A stretch of 64,000 nt of DNA from Tetrahymena elliotti 4EA (GCA_000231825.2 JH720344.1:324642-388641), one strand, 5' to 3'. Positions 24,815-37,568 are shown, counted from the stretch's first letter. Program-made: numbers and translations. Notes: generated by a model from the letters alone, not told the origin.

Positions 24815-27800
24815 TCTTTTTACCTTTATTACTTTTGATCTTAATCTTTTATAGCCAATTTTGCCGGTATTGTTGTTACTTCAAAAATAAAATAAAAAAA
24901 ATATTTAATCAAGAAATATTTGAAAGAATGAGAAAATAATAAAAGTTTAAATTATTTCAAAAATCAACTATTAAAAATAAATGAGCAAAATAAATATATA
25001 GTAAACCAATCCTTTTTTGCAAATGGTCATAAATTTAAGTCTTTATTTATTTTATAATACATAATTAATATTGAAACAATTACTTGAATTTAAGAGTTAA
25101 AGTTTTGAGACTAGAGCATTTTTATAATTCATATCCTAATCTTTAAGAGCCCATTTCACCAATATTAGTACTACTTTTATAAAATTATAAAAATAAATAA
25201 AGAATAGAGAAAGATATTAAAATTTATGAGAAAAATATTAAGTAAAACCATTCCAAATAAGTCTGTAGCTATTAAATTAAAATTTTTACTTATTTATTAA
25301 TTAAAAAATGCATAATTAATATTGAATTACTAATTTTACCCAAGATAGAGTGTCAAAATTTAGAGTTTAGAGCATTTTGCTAAGCTATTTCCTAGCCCTT
25401 ATGCCCCCATTTCTTTAATATTATTAGACCTTTTAATAAATTGGAAAAATAAATATTATGTAAAAAAATAATAAAGAACAAGAACAACTTAAAAATTTTT
25501 ATTAAATTTGAAAGTAAGAAATAAAAATTAATGGCAAAATAAATACTAATTAAACCCGCAAAAATTACTCAATCTCTCATAAATTAATATCTTTATTTAT
25601 TCATTCATTTAAAAAATGCATAATTAATATTGAAAGACTATTTTTACCTGAGTTAAAGAGTCAAAATTTAGAGATTAGAGCAGTTTGCTAAGCAAGATCC
25701 TAATCCTAATGTCCCAATTTCACCAATACTATTTTCCCTTTTAACAAATTACAAAGGTATTTAAAAAAAGAACAATTCAAAAATAAATAAAAATAATGAG
25801 CAAAAAATATTAGTAAACCAACAGAAAAATATTTAGTCAATCAAATATTAAAGTCTTTATTTATTTATTTATTTATTTATAAATGAGTTATTAATATTGA
25901 AACACTAATTTTACCTAAGGAAAAGACTCAAACTTTTAAGATTAGAGCATTTTGCTAATTCATATCCTAGTTTTTATGCATCCATTTCGCCAATATTACT
26001 TTCCCTTTGAAAAATTACAGAGATAAATATTTTAAAGAATGAGAAAAGCATAAAAATTTGAATTAAATCTGAGAAGAACCAATAAAAATTTTTGAGCAAA
26101 ATAAATCAAGTAAGCCAACCATAGCGATTCAAAAATTAAAGTATTTATTTATTCATTCTTTAATTAAAATATACATATTTTAAATTTAAACAATATTTTT
26201 ACTCTAATTCAAGAGTCAGAATTTAGAGATTAGTACATTTTGCTTATCCAGACCCTAATCCTTATGGTTCAGTTTCACCAATCTTATTTTAACTATTAAA
26301 AATTATAAAATTAATATGATTAAAAATGTTTAAAAGAATTAAAAATAAACATTAAATTTTGATTTTCATCTTGAAAAATATAATTAAAAAATATTGAGCA
26401 AAACAAATATGCTCAAGAAATTAAAGTCTTTATTTATTTATTCAAAAATGCTTAATTAATATTGAAACATTATTTTTACAATAGGTGAAGTGTCAAAGTT
26501 TAGAGTTTAGAGCATTTTGCTAAGCCATATCCTAATGCTTATGTCCCAATTATACCAATATTATTGTTACTTTGAAAAAATTATAAAAATAAATATTGCG
26601 TAAAGATTAAAAATATGAGAAAAACAAAAAAATTCCAGTTAAATACTACAAATTAATGAGTAAAAATGTCAAGTAAACCAACCAAATAAGTCAGTCTCTC
26701 ATAATTTAAATTCTTTCTTATATAAAATAAATAATTAATATTTAAAACACTAATTTTACTATAATTCAAGAGTCAGAATTTAGAGATTAGAGTATTTTTC
26801 TAGCTAGATCCTAATTCCTATGTTCCGATTTCGCCAATGTCATTACTTCTTTAAAAAATAATAAAAAAAGAAATTGAGTAAAGAAATATCTAAAAGAATT
26901 GCAAAAACACACAAATTTTTGTTAAATCTGAAAGCAATGAATAAAAATTAATGAGCAAAATTGCCAAGTAAACTAACCCAAATTAGTTAGTTGCTTAAAT
27001 AAAGTTTTTTTTTATTTATTTATTCATAAAAAATTGCATAATTAAAATTAAAAAACTATTTTCACCTGAGATCTAGAGCCAAAGTTTAAAGATTAGAGCA
27101 TTTTGCTAACTCATATCCTAATCCTTTTGTGCCTATTTCACCAATATTATTAGACCTTTTAAAAATTATAAAATAAATATTGAAAAAAAAATTTTTTAAA
27201 GAATGTGCAAAAACGTAAAAATTAGTATTAGACCTTCAAACCCATATTAGTCAATTAATCAATATTTTAAGCTCAATCATTCAAAAATACATTTTAAATA
27301 TTGAAACATTATTTTACCTTAGATAAAGACTCAAAATTTAGAGATTAGAGCACTTTGCTAACTCATATCCTAATTTTTACACCCCGATTTCGCCAATAAT
27401 ATTAGACCTTTTAAAAAAATTATGAAAAAAATATTGGATAAAAAGATATTTAAAAGAATGAGGAAAACAAATATCAAGTAAATCAATTAAAAATAGTCAG
27501 TCACTCAAAAATTAAAGTCTTTATTTATTCATTCATTCATTCAAAAACGTATAATTAATCTGTAAACACTAGTTTTAATACAGATAAAAGGTCAAATTTT
27601 AGAGATGAGAACATTTAGCTAAACCAGATCCTAATTCTTATGAGCCCATTTCACTAATATTATTAGACCTTTAGAAATAAAAATGTATTCAAAATTAAAT
27701 ATTTAAAAGTATGATAAAAACATAAAAATTTGAATTAAATCTGAAATTAACAAATAAAAACTAATGAGCAAAAAAATATCACAAATAAACCCTAAATAAT

Positions 27801-28520
27801 CAGTTGCTCAGAAATTAAAGTATTCTTTCATTCATTCAAACATGTATTCCACATATTGAAATACAATTTTTCCCAGAACTTAAGAGTCAAAACTTAGAGA
27901 CTTGTGCACTTTGCTAAGCTAGATCCTAATCCTAATGAATCCTTTTCGCCAATATTACTTTCCCTTTAAAAAAATTATAAAAATAAATTTTAGAAAAAGA
28001 AATATGAAAGAATAAGAAAAACATAAAAGTTTCAGCTTAATCTGCAAACAACAAATAAAAAATTATGAGCAAAAAAATATCTAATAAACCAATCTTAATT
28101 AGTCTGTATCTCTTAAAAATAAAGTCTTTATTTGTTAAAAACGCATAATTAATATTCAAAAGCTATTTTAACTATAATTCAAGAGTCAAAGTTTAGAGAT
28201 TAGAATATTATGCTAACCCAGATCCTAATTCTTATAAGCCTATTTTACTAATATTATTCTTACTTTCAATAAATTATAAAAATAAAGATTGAATAAAGAA
28301 TATTTAATAATGAGAAAAACAAAAAAATTTGAATTAAAATTGAACAGCGAATAAAAGTTAATGAGTAAAACTAATATCAAGTAAACCAACATAAATTAAT
28401 CAATGCTCAAAATTTAAAGCTACTATTAATTCAAAACGTCAACAATAAATATTAAAACTATTTTTAGCCTGGCTAAGAGTAAAATTTTGAGATTTAATTC
28501 TTAATAATTTTCCCATAAAG
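24815..28520. repeat. tandem array of ~13 diverged units, period about 280 bp
   Basis: A conserved core built around TTTAGAGATTAGAGCATTTT and GCTAA recurs near 25108, 25368, 25677, 25944, 26232, 26509, 26789, 27095, 27347, 27607, 27903, 28200 and 28478, with spacings of about 250-310 bp. Each unit also has a second block like CCTAATCCTTATG then TTTCACCAATATTATT, an A-rich stretch with AAGAATGAGAAAAACA, a block like GTAAACCAACC, then CTTTATTTATTTATTC and TAATTAATATTGAAAC. Copies differ by many substitutions and small indels, so the array is old. No unit carries an open frame. The left end (about 24.82-24.92 kb) is a partial unit. The same family recurs at the right end of the window. Confidence 0.9.
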
Positions 28521-28691
28521 CAATATGAAGATTTAAGTATGAAGTAAAATCAAAGCTTAGTAACTTTAAATAGATAAATATTAAAATATTTGTTAATATT
28601 TATAAAATTGAAATACATCATTGTGATCTGTAAAATATTTTATCTTCTATGCCAACATTTATTTATTTAAAAATATTTTTTATTAATATTA

Positions 28692-28802
28692 AATTGAATA
28701 ATGAATGTTATTTCTTAATATAATTAATATGGAAAATTTGATTAATGAATAATGAATGATTGATTTATTTCTTAATATAATTAATATGGAAAATTTGATT
28801 AA
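28692..28802. repeat. tandem duplication, ~57 bp offset
   Basis: The 35-bp string starting TTTCTTAATATAATTAATAT at 28711 recurs unchanged at 28768, and the preceding GAATAATGAATG is also duplicated. This is a simple local duplication. Confidence 0.85.
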
Positions 28803-28809
28803 AGTAAAA

Positions 28810-28862
28810 TCCCATTCAAAAATCTAGTAATAGTAATTTGGGATTACTATTTTTTTGGGTGA
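28810..28862. other. hairpin followed by a T run
   Basis: TAGTAAT (28831-28837), loop TTGGG, then ATTACTA (28843-28849), followed at once by seven T. Outer pairing of CCCA and an A run with the T run and GGG extends the stem. It resembles a terminator-like hairpin, but in a eukaryote it may only be a cruciform-prone sequence or a polymerase III stop. It lies ~230 bp beyond the stop of the ART-domain gene. Confidence 0.4.
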
Positions 28863-29086
28863 GATATTTATAATTTACATAATTAAAATTTAAATAAATA
28901 TTTTTATAATCGAATTTAATTAATAATATTTAAAATTTAAATTTATTTTAAATTAAATAATTTAAATTTTTATATTTTAAAATCCTTTAGAATATTTATT
29001 TTAAACTTATTAAAGGTGAAAAACATAATATATAAAATAAAGTAAATATGTTTAGTGAGCTTTGTCAAATATTTTATTTTGTAATT

Positions 29087-31117
29087 TCAATTTAATGCTA
29101 AATAAATTTTATAAAATAAATCACATTTCTCTATTTTAACTATTTTGTAAGTAACGAAAGGCTGCGTCAAATATTCACTCTCATTTCTTATTGAAGCTGA
29201 TATTTGGCTTATGTATTTAGGCCTAAACTAATATTAAACTGATCCTGATTTATGTTCATAAATGAAGATACACTGTTGGCAATCAGGGAATGCATTTTCT
29301 TCCATAAAAGTTTTTGCAATAAAAAAATCATTTGTGAATGAGGAGAAAGAAGGTAAGCATATTAATTTATTTGTATCGACGAAATCTTTGTAATTTTCTA
29401 ATGGTATTGAAGAACCTCTGTATAATTCTTTAGGGATTCCCTGTTTAATTGATTATTATTCAAGTGAGTCGTCATAAACTTAAAGAGCTTTAGATAGCAT
29501 TTCAATTAATGGCATCATCTTACTAATAAGACTTTCATTAAGAGTATTTAGAGTGGTGTTAATTATCTTATAAAAAGAAATATCTTCACCCATATCCTCA
29601 GTATATAACTTTAAAAGGCCCTATGCAATATGTTATTCATTATCTTAATTTTCTTCATAAATTTTGGAAATTTTACTTAAGAAAAAATGTAGTTTTAAAT
29701 CAGATTCAAAGAAATGGATTTATTTTTCATCAATAATTTATTAAACCTCATCAAAAATTTGCTTTAAGTTAATTGATTATGGTTTGTACTCTAAGAGCGT
29801 TTTATTTATGGGTGTAATATACATGGTAATAAGTTTTTTTTTGAAAGAATCTTGAAAAATGAATTGTAAATCCTAAAAATCAATAACACGACAAAATTGA
29901 TTAGGTGAAATTAATTAATCTAAAGCTTTGAGCATTTAATCAGTGTTGTCTGTAACTAATTTAACTAATTTTGATTCATCTTTTTCAAATTTGGATTTAT
30001 TATAAATAACAAATATAGACCCTGCATAAATAATAATATTTCTAATTCTTATTTCTTGTTTATGCTATGCTATTTCTTGTTTTATCCATTTAAACAATTG
30101 TTTATCTTCTGGTGAATAATCATTAGCAACTTAGCCACTTAAAATTAGAAAAACAGGTTAGTTATAATAATTTTTGAACTCACATTTGAACTTTTCTACA
30201 TCAGAGTAGAATTAGACCACAATAGAAGGTTAGTACTTTAGCTGTATTTCTTATAAAGCATGCTTATTTTCTAAGTTATTATTTAAGTCAACCCAAATGA
30301 CATATCTTTAAGATTATTCATGGACATGATTATATAAAGATTTTAAATTTTCAGCCACATATTTTAATGTATCTTTGATCTCTTTCATTTTTTCTTCATT
30401 CTCTAATGCTTATATACTATCTAAGCCAATTTTGCTAGTTACATCATCTTTGAATACCTTGAATAAATTCCTAAACTTAATGTAGAGTTAATATTAAGTT
30501 TCATCACTTAAGTTGATTAAATATGAACTAAATTATCTAAAGAGAGGAGATATTTGAAGTAATTATTCAAATAAAGTCATGGATGACATTGAATTATTTG
30601 ACATCGAACCAAGTTTTTTAAATAATTTATCAATTTCCGACTATATTTCTTTCATTTATGCTAAGCTGGCATTCTTTTAATCTTTTATAGCATTTTTATT
30701 GAATGTAGAATTTGTAAGAAGGTCTAAATTAGAATTATTACTTTCAGAATTATCTAAATATTGATAAAATATTTAATATAAAATGGCTAATTCTAAATAA
30801 CAAATATATTATACCGCTCATAATTTATCTATCTATTTACCTCTGTAAATTGTATTACCTCTATGGGTGCATCCTTTTAAATAGTTTATTTTTTTATTGC
30901 TTCTCTATTTTTTAAGTTTTTGCTTTATAATTATTAATTTAATATCTAATTAGGAGGAGAATCAATTAGAATATTTAATAAAGTATTACTTTGAAGTATC
31001 TGTCTTGTTTAATAAGATTAGGTTTATCTTTAAATAATTACAATCAATAAAAAAGGCATAATCATGATTAAGATATTCTAAAGGAAAAAATGAAATATTT
31101 TTATTTTATTCCTCCAT
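29087..31117 (-). CDS. ADP-ribosyltransferase-fold protein (ART paralogue A)
   Basis: The main exon is open from about 30.77 kb to the TGA at 29089-29087. The probable start is the ATG at 31117, with a 44-bp intron at 30946-30989 and at least one more unresolved intron before 30.8 kb. The N-terminal ~250 residues are helical, followed by an alpha/beta-like segment (YVIWVDLNNN; PVFLILSGQVANDYS). The C-terminal domain has the three landmarks of R-S-E mono-ADP-ribosyltransferases: Arg in LYRGSS (about 29408-29428), the Ser strand PSFSSFT (29333-29353) and an E-x-E as ESEYL (29171-29182). The E-x-E form is typical of enzymes that modify arginine with NAD as donor; activity is inferred, not shown. 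There is no signal peptide, so it is probably cytosolic. The adjacent gene to the right is its tandem paralogue. Confidence 0.8.
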
Positions 31118-31553
31118 GTATTTCTTTCATCTTATCATATTTATGACTTACAGAAATCAAACATTTATTTTTCTGATGTTATTTTAAGAAAAAATTTTTG
31201 ATAAGGATTTTTTAATTATTTCATTTAATGAGTTTTTGACAAAATAAATTAAATTCAAGTTTGGATTGAAGAATAAGAATAAATAAAAGTATAATAGATA
31301 GATAAATAATTATTTTATCTTAACAAAATACCTAAAAAAATGAATTTTAGAGAAATAGAATTCAAAAGCAGCATTAAAGATAACAAATTAATTGCACAAA
31401 TAAGTATTTAAAAAGGGAAATATAAGAATTAGTTTATTTTTAATTAATCTATAGTTATTTAAATTGGATAAAAGGAAACAACTTTAATAATTATTCTTTT
31501 ATTTTTTTAAAACCATTTAAGTAGAAGGTTTTTTTGATTTACTTTGTGGTTTA
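31118..31553. other. intergenic between the two ART-domain paralogues
   Basis: This is 0.44 kb of AT-rich sequence with no exon. It should hold the promoter of paralogue A and the 3' UTR of paralogue B. Confidence 0.5.
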
Positions 31554-33518
31554 TCATTTACTAACAAGAGTGATTTCTGTATAAGTATCAGGGCTTTGCT
31601 AGTTGTACTTTACCTTTTTAATGCTTGCAATTTTATAAGTAACGCATGGATATGTTAAATATTCTTTTTCATTTTTATAGTATGAAACTGGACTTACAAA
31701 TTTAGGTCTAATATCAAACTAGGCGTTACCTGCCAAATGTTCATAGACAAAAATGCATTCTTTTGTACCTGCAAATGAATTCATTTTAATAAAATTCATA
31801 GCTATATTAATATCTTCTGTAAATGAAGAGAAAGAAGGTAAATTGATAAATTTGTTGACCTGAACTAATTCTTCAAAATTTTCATCTGGTATTGAAGACC
31901 CTCTAAATAATTTTTTATGTTCACCAACTTTAATATTACCTAAATTAAGGATGGTGTCATCATAATTGTATAAGGCAGTTTATAGTAGCTCAATTAAAGG
32001 CATCATTTTAGTAATAAGGGCTTCATTCAAAGTATTCAATGTAGTATTTATAAGTTTGTAAAAGGGAACCTTTTCTAAACTGTAAAGGTAGATTATTTAT
32101 TATGCTAGATTTTGACTGTTATTGTTTTAACTATATATATTGGTTAATTGTTCTAAAATTTCATCAAATTTTAAAGCATCTGACTTGAAAGATATCTTTT
32201 TTTCTTAGATTATTTTCAAGGCTTAGGCAAAAAGTTCCTTATAATTAAAGTTTTCAGGAGAATAATAAGATAGGGGTTGACTAGGCTTAGTCAAATGCAT
32301 TTTAAGAAGTTTATCTTTCAATTAGGTTTTAAAGAGTGCAGAGAATTCTTCAATACCTATAAGTCTGCAAAATTTGCTAGGTGATATCATATTGTATAGA
32401 ATTTCTAACATTTCTGTAGTATTAGCTGTGACTTTCTTTACTAACTTGGATTCATCTTTTTCAAATTTATCTCTCATGTGCTTGACTCCTAAGTCGCTTG
32501 TATAGATAATTATTCCTCTGATTCTGTTATCTTCCTTTTTATTCTACCACTCAGTTTTAATCCATTTAAATAGCTTTCCATCAGTTTATGAATAATCATT
32601 TGCAACTTGACCGCTTAAGATTAAAAATAAGGGCTATCCCTTGAAATTAGGATAATCTTACTTAAATTTGTTAATGTCTGTGTAGACCTTGACAATGATA
32701 GAAGTATCAAATTATTTCTAGATTTGAAGTAAAGTAATCTTATTTTCTTTAGAATCATTAAAATCTACCCATATTACATATCTTTGAGATTATGAGTACA
32801 CACTACTATTGATGGATGACAATTTTTTAGCCACTTTTTAAATGCTTTCTTTTATTTATTTCATTTTTTCAGGGTTAGCATTACCTGCCAAACTCATTTG
32901 GCTTATTACATTGCACTCCTCTACCTAATCTTAGAATTCTTTGAATATATTTCTGTATTAAATATATAATTTGTAATAAAATTCATCATCCACGCAGTTT
33001 ACTTATGCACCAATATCTGCTAGTAAGGGAGATAAAAGTGAAAGTTGCTAAAATAAGCCAAGTGCTTCTTTTGAGTTTTTAGACATGTTTCCTAGACCTT
33101 CTAACACCTTATTGATTTTTTCTTCAACATCTTTTTTCTAAGCTTAAAGCTATGCATTGTAAATTATTTTTTATTCATCTTCTACATTTTAGTTGAATAC
33201 ACTAGCATTCTAATTACAAAAACTTGCTAATTCAATTATCAATTTAAAAAATGATTAAATATTTTCCCACACAAAATTAATAGAATAAAAATACCCATTT
33301 TCTTTATTTTCTAGATTTTTGGTTAGTAATAAGATGTTTTTAATATCTTTGTTACTTTCTGTCTTTTTTTATTTTTAATTATTTATATTGAAAATAGTAT
33401 GACCAATATCCGAATTAATCCTCAAATTATATTAAAAAAAATACTTTTGCTTTTCTTCTAAATTAATTGGCTGCTACTTCGTCAAATTAATCAATAAATC
33501 AACCAAAATGAATGAAGA
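31554..33518 (-). CDS. ADP-ribosyltransferase-fold protein (ART paralogue B), 5' end unresolved
   Basis: The frame is open from about 33.5 kb to the TGA at 31556-31554 without internal stops. It matches the neighbour at 29.1-31.1 kb over its whole length: the same helical N-terminus, the same YVIWVDFND and LFLILSGQVANDYS blocks, and the same C-terminal domain. R-S-E landmarks are LFRGSS (31893-31913), PSFSSFT (31818-31838) and EKEYL (about 31656-31670), so catalytic residues appear intact in both copies. No in-frame ATG exists between the upstream TGA at 33519-33521 and the first conserved residues. The true start must therefore lie in an upstream exon I could not place, or the 5' end is damaged. 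It ends in a short extension beyond paralogue A. The pair is a clear local gene duplication, well diverged. Confidence 0.78.
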
Positions 33519-33839
33519 TCAATTAGAATATTACGAAAATTTAATTTTCCTCAAGAATATTGAATTAGTTAATTTATTTTCATGATGTATTTTTTTTCAC
33601 TCAACCAAACAAAATCTTAAATTTTTTGTTTCTCTTCTTTTAATGACTACTAAATTACATATTTATAATTTTTGATCATAACTCTCTTTTGTTTGTTTGT
33701 TTCTTTCTCATTCTAAAACAATAGTTATAAAATAATTAATTTTTTATATCAAATTTATTATTTTCTCTTCATATATTTATGAATTAAAATAGAAAGAAAC
33801 GCAACCAATAATTATTGTATAAAATAAAAGACAGAGATA
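33519..33839. other. short intergenic, possible 5' exon of ART paralogue B
   Basis: This is AT-rich. The missing first exon of the ART paralogue B gene may be here, but I could not find one with a convincing ATG and donor. Confidence 0.35.
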
Positions 33840-36835
33840 TCATCTAAATGGGATTTAAAAAGAAATAGCTGAAAGAAAAAAACTAAATTAATTGACTTAT
33901 TTTTTAAAAAAATAAATAAAACTATTCAAACTTTTATGACTAAAAAATAGATTAAACACACACACTTTAAAGATAGTTTTAGTCTTATTTAAAATATTAT
34001 CAGAAAATGTTACAAGAAATTCCTTGTGGTAAACGAATGTCACCAGTTACCTAATTATCTGATAAAATACTTTATTAAACATTGTTTTTTCTCTCTAATA
34101 CAAGCTCAATTTCATTGCTTTTTATCTATTTTAATAAAAAAAATAAAAAATAAAACGATTTTATTTTTTGAAAATGTGAAGTACAGTGTTATCTTTTATT
34201 TTCCCCCAGCTTTTATCTCTAATAAATAATCCAATACCATCATTGTCAGTTATAACATTTGAAACAATATTTGGCCTACTATCTTTCATTATCATAATTC
34301 CTTTTTTTAAATATTTAAATTGAATCTGATAATTAAAAAAAGCTTAATAATAATAATAAAATACCATTGCTTTTATTTTTTGATATATCATTAAACGATA
34401 TATCTGGCAAAGAAGTGATACAAACTATCCCATCATTGTTGTCTTATATATTATTTTCTTTTATCCAGCAATTACCACTCTCTATCATAAAAATACCTTC
34501 ACATCTTCCTCCACAAATATAGTTTTTTAGAATGCAAGTATTAATTGCATTTTCTCCTCCCATAGCTATATTTGCTTTTATATTTTCCTTAATTTCATTT
34601 TATTCGATAAACGCACTACTTGATTCAACTAGTAAAATGCCCTAACAATCATATTTAAAGTTATTGAATACAAATACATTTTAGATTATTTTAAATATTT
34701 TACTTATGTAAAATTTTTTAAGATTTTATTTTTAAAGATAGAAACTGTTGCTCCTTCATCAATTTTGATACCAGCCTTTTTATTATAAGCCACGAAAGAG
34801 TTTAATTCTATTTTTGTGAAATTATTTATCCCCTTACAGTGAATTCCAAAATCACTATTTCGACATATACTTAAATTATTTTTAATTACAGCATCGCATC
34901 TATTTTTACAAGAAATAATTTAAAAAAGTGATAATTCATTTTAATAATCTTTGTATTCCAATAAATCAGAAAATCTATTCAAGTATAAAACTCTTTGATT
35001 TATACAAGAGAAATCTTAAAATAAAACAAATAAAATATTCAATTAAACAAAATTCCTCTCCCTCTCAATTCAGCCAATTTACAATAAAGAAAGAAAATTA
35101 TTTTTATTTCATTATTCCAAAATTATTTTGCTTTTTTATTATAGAAAAACTTAGTAAAATTGTTAATAAAGATAACTGTAAAAATTGCCTACCTTATGTC
35201 CTCGAAAGTACATGTAAGTATACCATCAGTGTAGTTTTTATCTATTTTATTTTAAAATATGAAAGGTTCACCAGATGCTACTTCTACTCCAATTTAATTT
35301 TATTTTATTTCATTTTTTATGATTTATGATTTATTAGCTATTCCTATTTTAATTCCTGATCCATTATTATTTTCTATTTTATTTCCTTCTATCAAAACAT
35401 CCCCTTCCTAAAATACATTTTTATATTAATTTAACCTAACTAAATATAATAACAATTAATGTATTTTACTTCTCCAACACAATGGATACCCACTCTGGAA
35501 TTTTTATATATTTTGCTGTTTGTAATTTTAATTGAGTTATTTTGACTACTCCATATTGCTATTCCACCAAAAAGATGGCCATATATTTTACATTTATCTA
35601 TTTTTGCATTACCCTTTTTTAAAATGATTCCTATTTTGAAAAAAAATAGACTCCATAACTAATTATATAACTGCATAAATATTTGAAATTACCTATAGTT
35701 TCATGGTTAATATTACCCTTTATTTCTACTTATGAAAAGTCAATTTTTCCTTTTTCTGTAACTATAACTGCTGGAAGTATATTACGATTATTGCTGATGA
35801 TAAAACTTATTTTTTTTAAATAAACAAAATTATTTTCTTGCTATTTCTATGATATTATTTTTTCGTTTTTATTACTTAAGTGAAAGTAAACATTTATCCA
35901 TAATTAGTTCTCCTCCTTATACAAATAGAATACAATTCATATCATTTTCTATAGGAAATTTATTAACTAATTCCAAATCTGGTTTGCAATCATTATACTA
36001 AGTGATACCATCTAACACTTTACCTCCGCCAAACAAATTTAGAGTAAATTCTTTTTCTTGCATTAACTTTTCTATTTCTTCTCTAAAAAAATAATTAATT
36101 AATGAAAATGGATGGAATCAAAATCTTTTGATTTAGAATCTGCTTTCAAATATAAAAACAAATCATAAAAACCCATAACCATAATGTAAAAAAAATGTAT
36201 TTATGATTACATATTTTCATTAGTACCACTGTGACTCAATTTCATGGAGGATATTTTGCATGATTATCCTGGCTATAAATCTATTCTAATAGCAGGCTTA
36301 TTTTAAACAACTAAAATGATATCACCTACTTTTTCTTTAGGTTCAAGTGTTAGGTCAGGCTTGCTATTTATAAACAAATAAACATTTTATTTTATCCCTT
36401 TGCTTTTCTCGATTGCAAATAAACTGTTTGCTGAATTACTTTATGTATATATTATCATTATAGAGTCCAGGAGCAATTTTAATTGTGCTTCCTGGTTCTG
36501 CTGCATCTATTGCTTCTTGAATTGTTTTATATGGTCCTGACTCCGAATCTAAAGTAAAAACAAATTAGAAATCACAAAAACCAAACAAATTAAGAATTCT
36601 CTTAATAAAAATATTTTATTTTTCAAAATATTCAATTTTAATTGCTTTTAGAGCTTCTTTTATGAGGAATATGCTATGCCCATAAATGCTTACAAAAAAT
36701 AAATGTAAATGATGATCAATAATTACCTACTATAAAATTATGTGCTATAGTTTTTTTAAAATTAGCTGAATCGAGCTTTAAAGCATTTAATATTTCTTAG
36801 TTCTTAATGGTAGACCTAAGTTCTGAATTATTCAT
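33840..36835 (-). CDS. right-handed parallel beta-helix protein (SHCBP1/FBXO11-like), multi-exon
   Basis: The start is the ATG at 36835-36833 (MNNSELRSTIKNQEILNAL), with a first intron beginning GTAATTATTG near 36.73 kb. The N-terminal exons contain CKHLW-like sequence, a weak F-box-style feature. About 36.4-36.54 kb encodes GPYKTIQEAIDAAEPGSTIK, the classic entry strand of pectate-lyase-like beta-helices. From about 36 to 34.2 kb, several exons encode repeated short strands with N-x-x-G-I patterns (NSDFGIHCKGINNF; KAGIKIDEGATVSI; CEGIFMIESGNCWI; NNDGIVCITSLPD; NDGIGLF). Such helices in FBXO11- and SHCBP1-type proteins bind proteins or carbohydrate rather than cleave pectin. Many small introns are needed and most edges are unresolved. 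The last ~110 codons, to the TGA at 33842-33840, are compositionally different and may be read-through of a missed intron or 3' UTR. Confidence 0.7.
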
Positions 36836-37568
36836 TGAATACAGTATTTTTTATAATAATTATTTATAATAGCTAAAAACAATATATTTTTTATAAGGAC
36901 TATTTTAATTTGATTTATATCTCTGTTTTATTGATTTAATTTTTAACACCTTTCTATTAAAGTTATATATTTCTTTTCTAATCCATTTAATTATGCATTG
37001 ATATTCTTTCTTCCTACTGCTATTAAAGTAACTAAAACATTTGCTAAATTATTATTAAATGTACATCTACCTACCTACCCACCCATTTTAACTGTTATTT
37101 TACTGTTGATTTATTTATATATATACATTTTACTTCACGATATTCATTTTAAAATTTCAATACCGAAAAATAATTAGGTCTCCATAAAAGATTCTCTTAC
37201 TTACTTTCATCTTCAAAAATGAAAGAATGATTGATTAAAATATCAATAATTTAATGCACTAAAATTAAAAATACTTCACTTTTTAATGTTAAAATAAATA
37301 AAATATTATTTGGATTATAATACATACAATAAGCTGTTATTTCTGATTTGGTTATTTATCACTACTATATTTTTGTTTCTAATTTTCAAAAAGGATGGAT
37401 TGCTGTATATTTAATTTATTATTAAATTAATTTTGATAAGTACACTCATAAATATAGAAGTATTTTTAACAAGCTAGCACTGAAATAGCTAAATTTTTAA
37501 AAGTAGATAAAACAAAGCAAGAAAGCCAATCCATCTAATAAAGATAATAAATAGATTAACAAATAGTT
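36836..37568. promoter_or_regulatory. divergent upstream region
   Basis: This lies between the minus-strand beta-helix gene and the plus-strand ankyrin gene, so both promoters should lie here. It includes a short CTAC microsatellite (CCTACCTACCCACCC, about 37069-37084) and otherwise AT-rich sequence. Confidence 0.4.

Larger units (their letters stand above)
24083..29086. other. 5 kb gene-free region dominated by repeats
   Basis: No exon is supportable here. It holds a 25-bp x 4 minisatellite (24621-24719), the ~280-bp tandem array (about 24815-28520), a ~57-bp duplication (28692-28802) and a hairpin with a T run (28810-28862). The remainder is AT-rich filler between the channel gene (plus) and the ART-domain gene (minus), whose 3' ends converge on it. 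Confidence 0.75.

Noticed and set aside
24815..28520. Repeat units as a CRISPR array or a tRNA cluster
   Set aside because: Units are ~280 bp, diverged throughout and lack direct-repeat/spacer organisation. No unit has a tRNA B box or a cloverleaf.
34928..35329. 133-codon plus-strand open frame
   Set aside because: It overlaps the minus-strand beta-helix exons, and its composition (Phe/Ile/Lys/Tyr) is that of translated AT-rich DNA.
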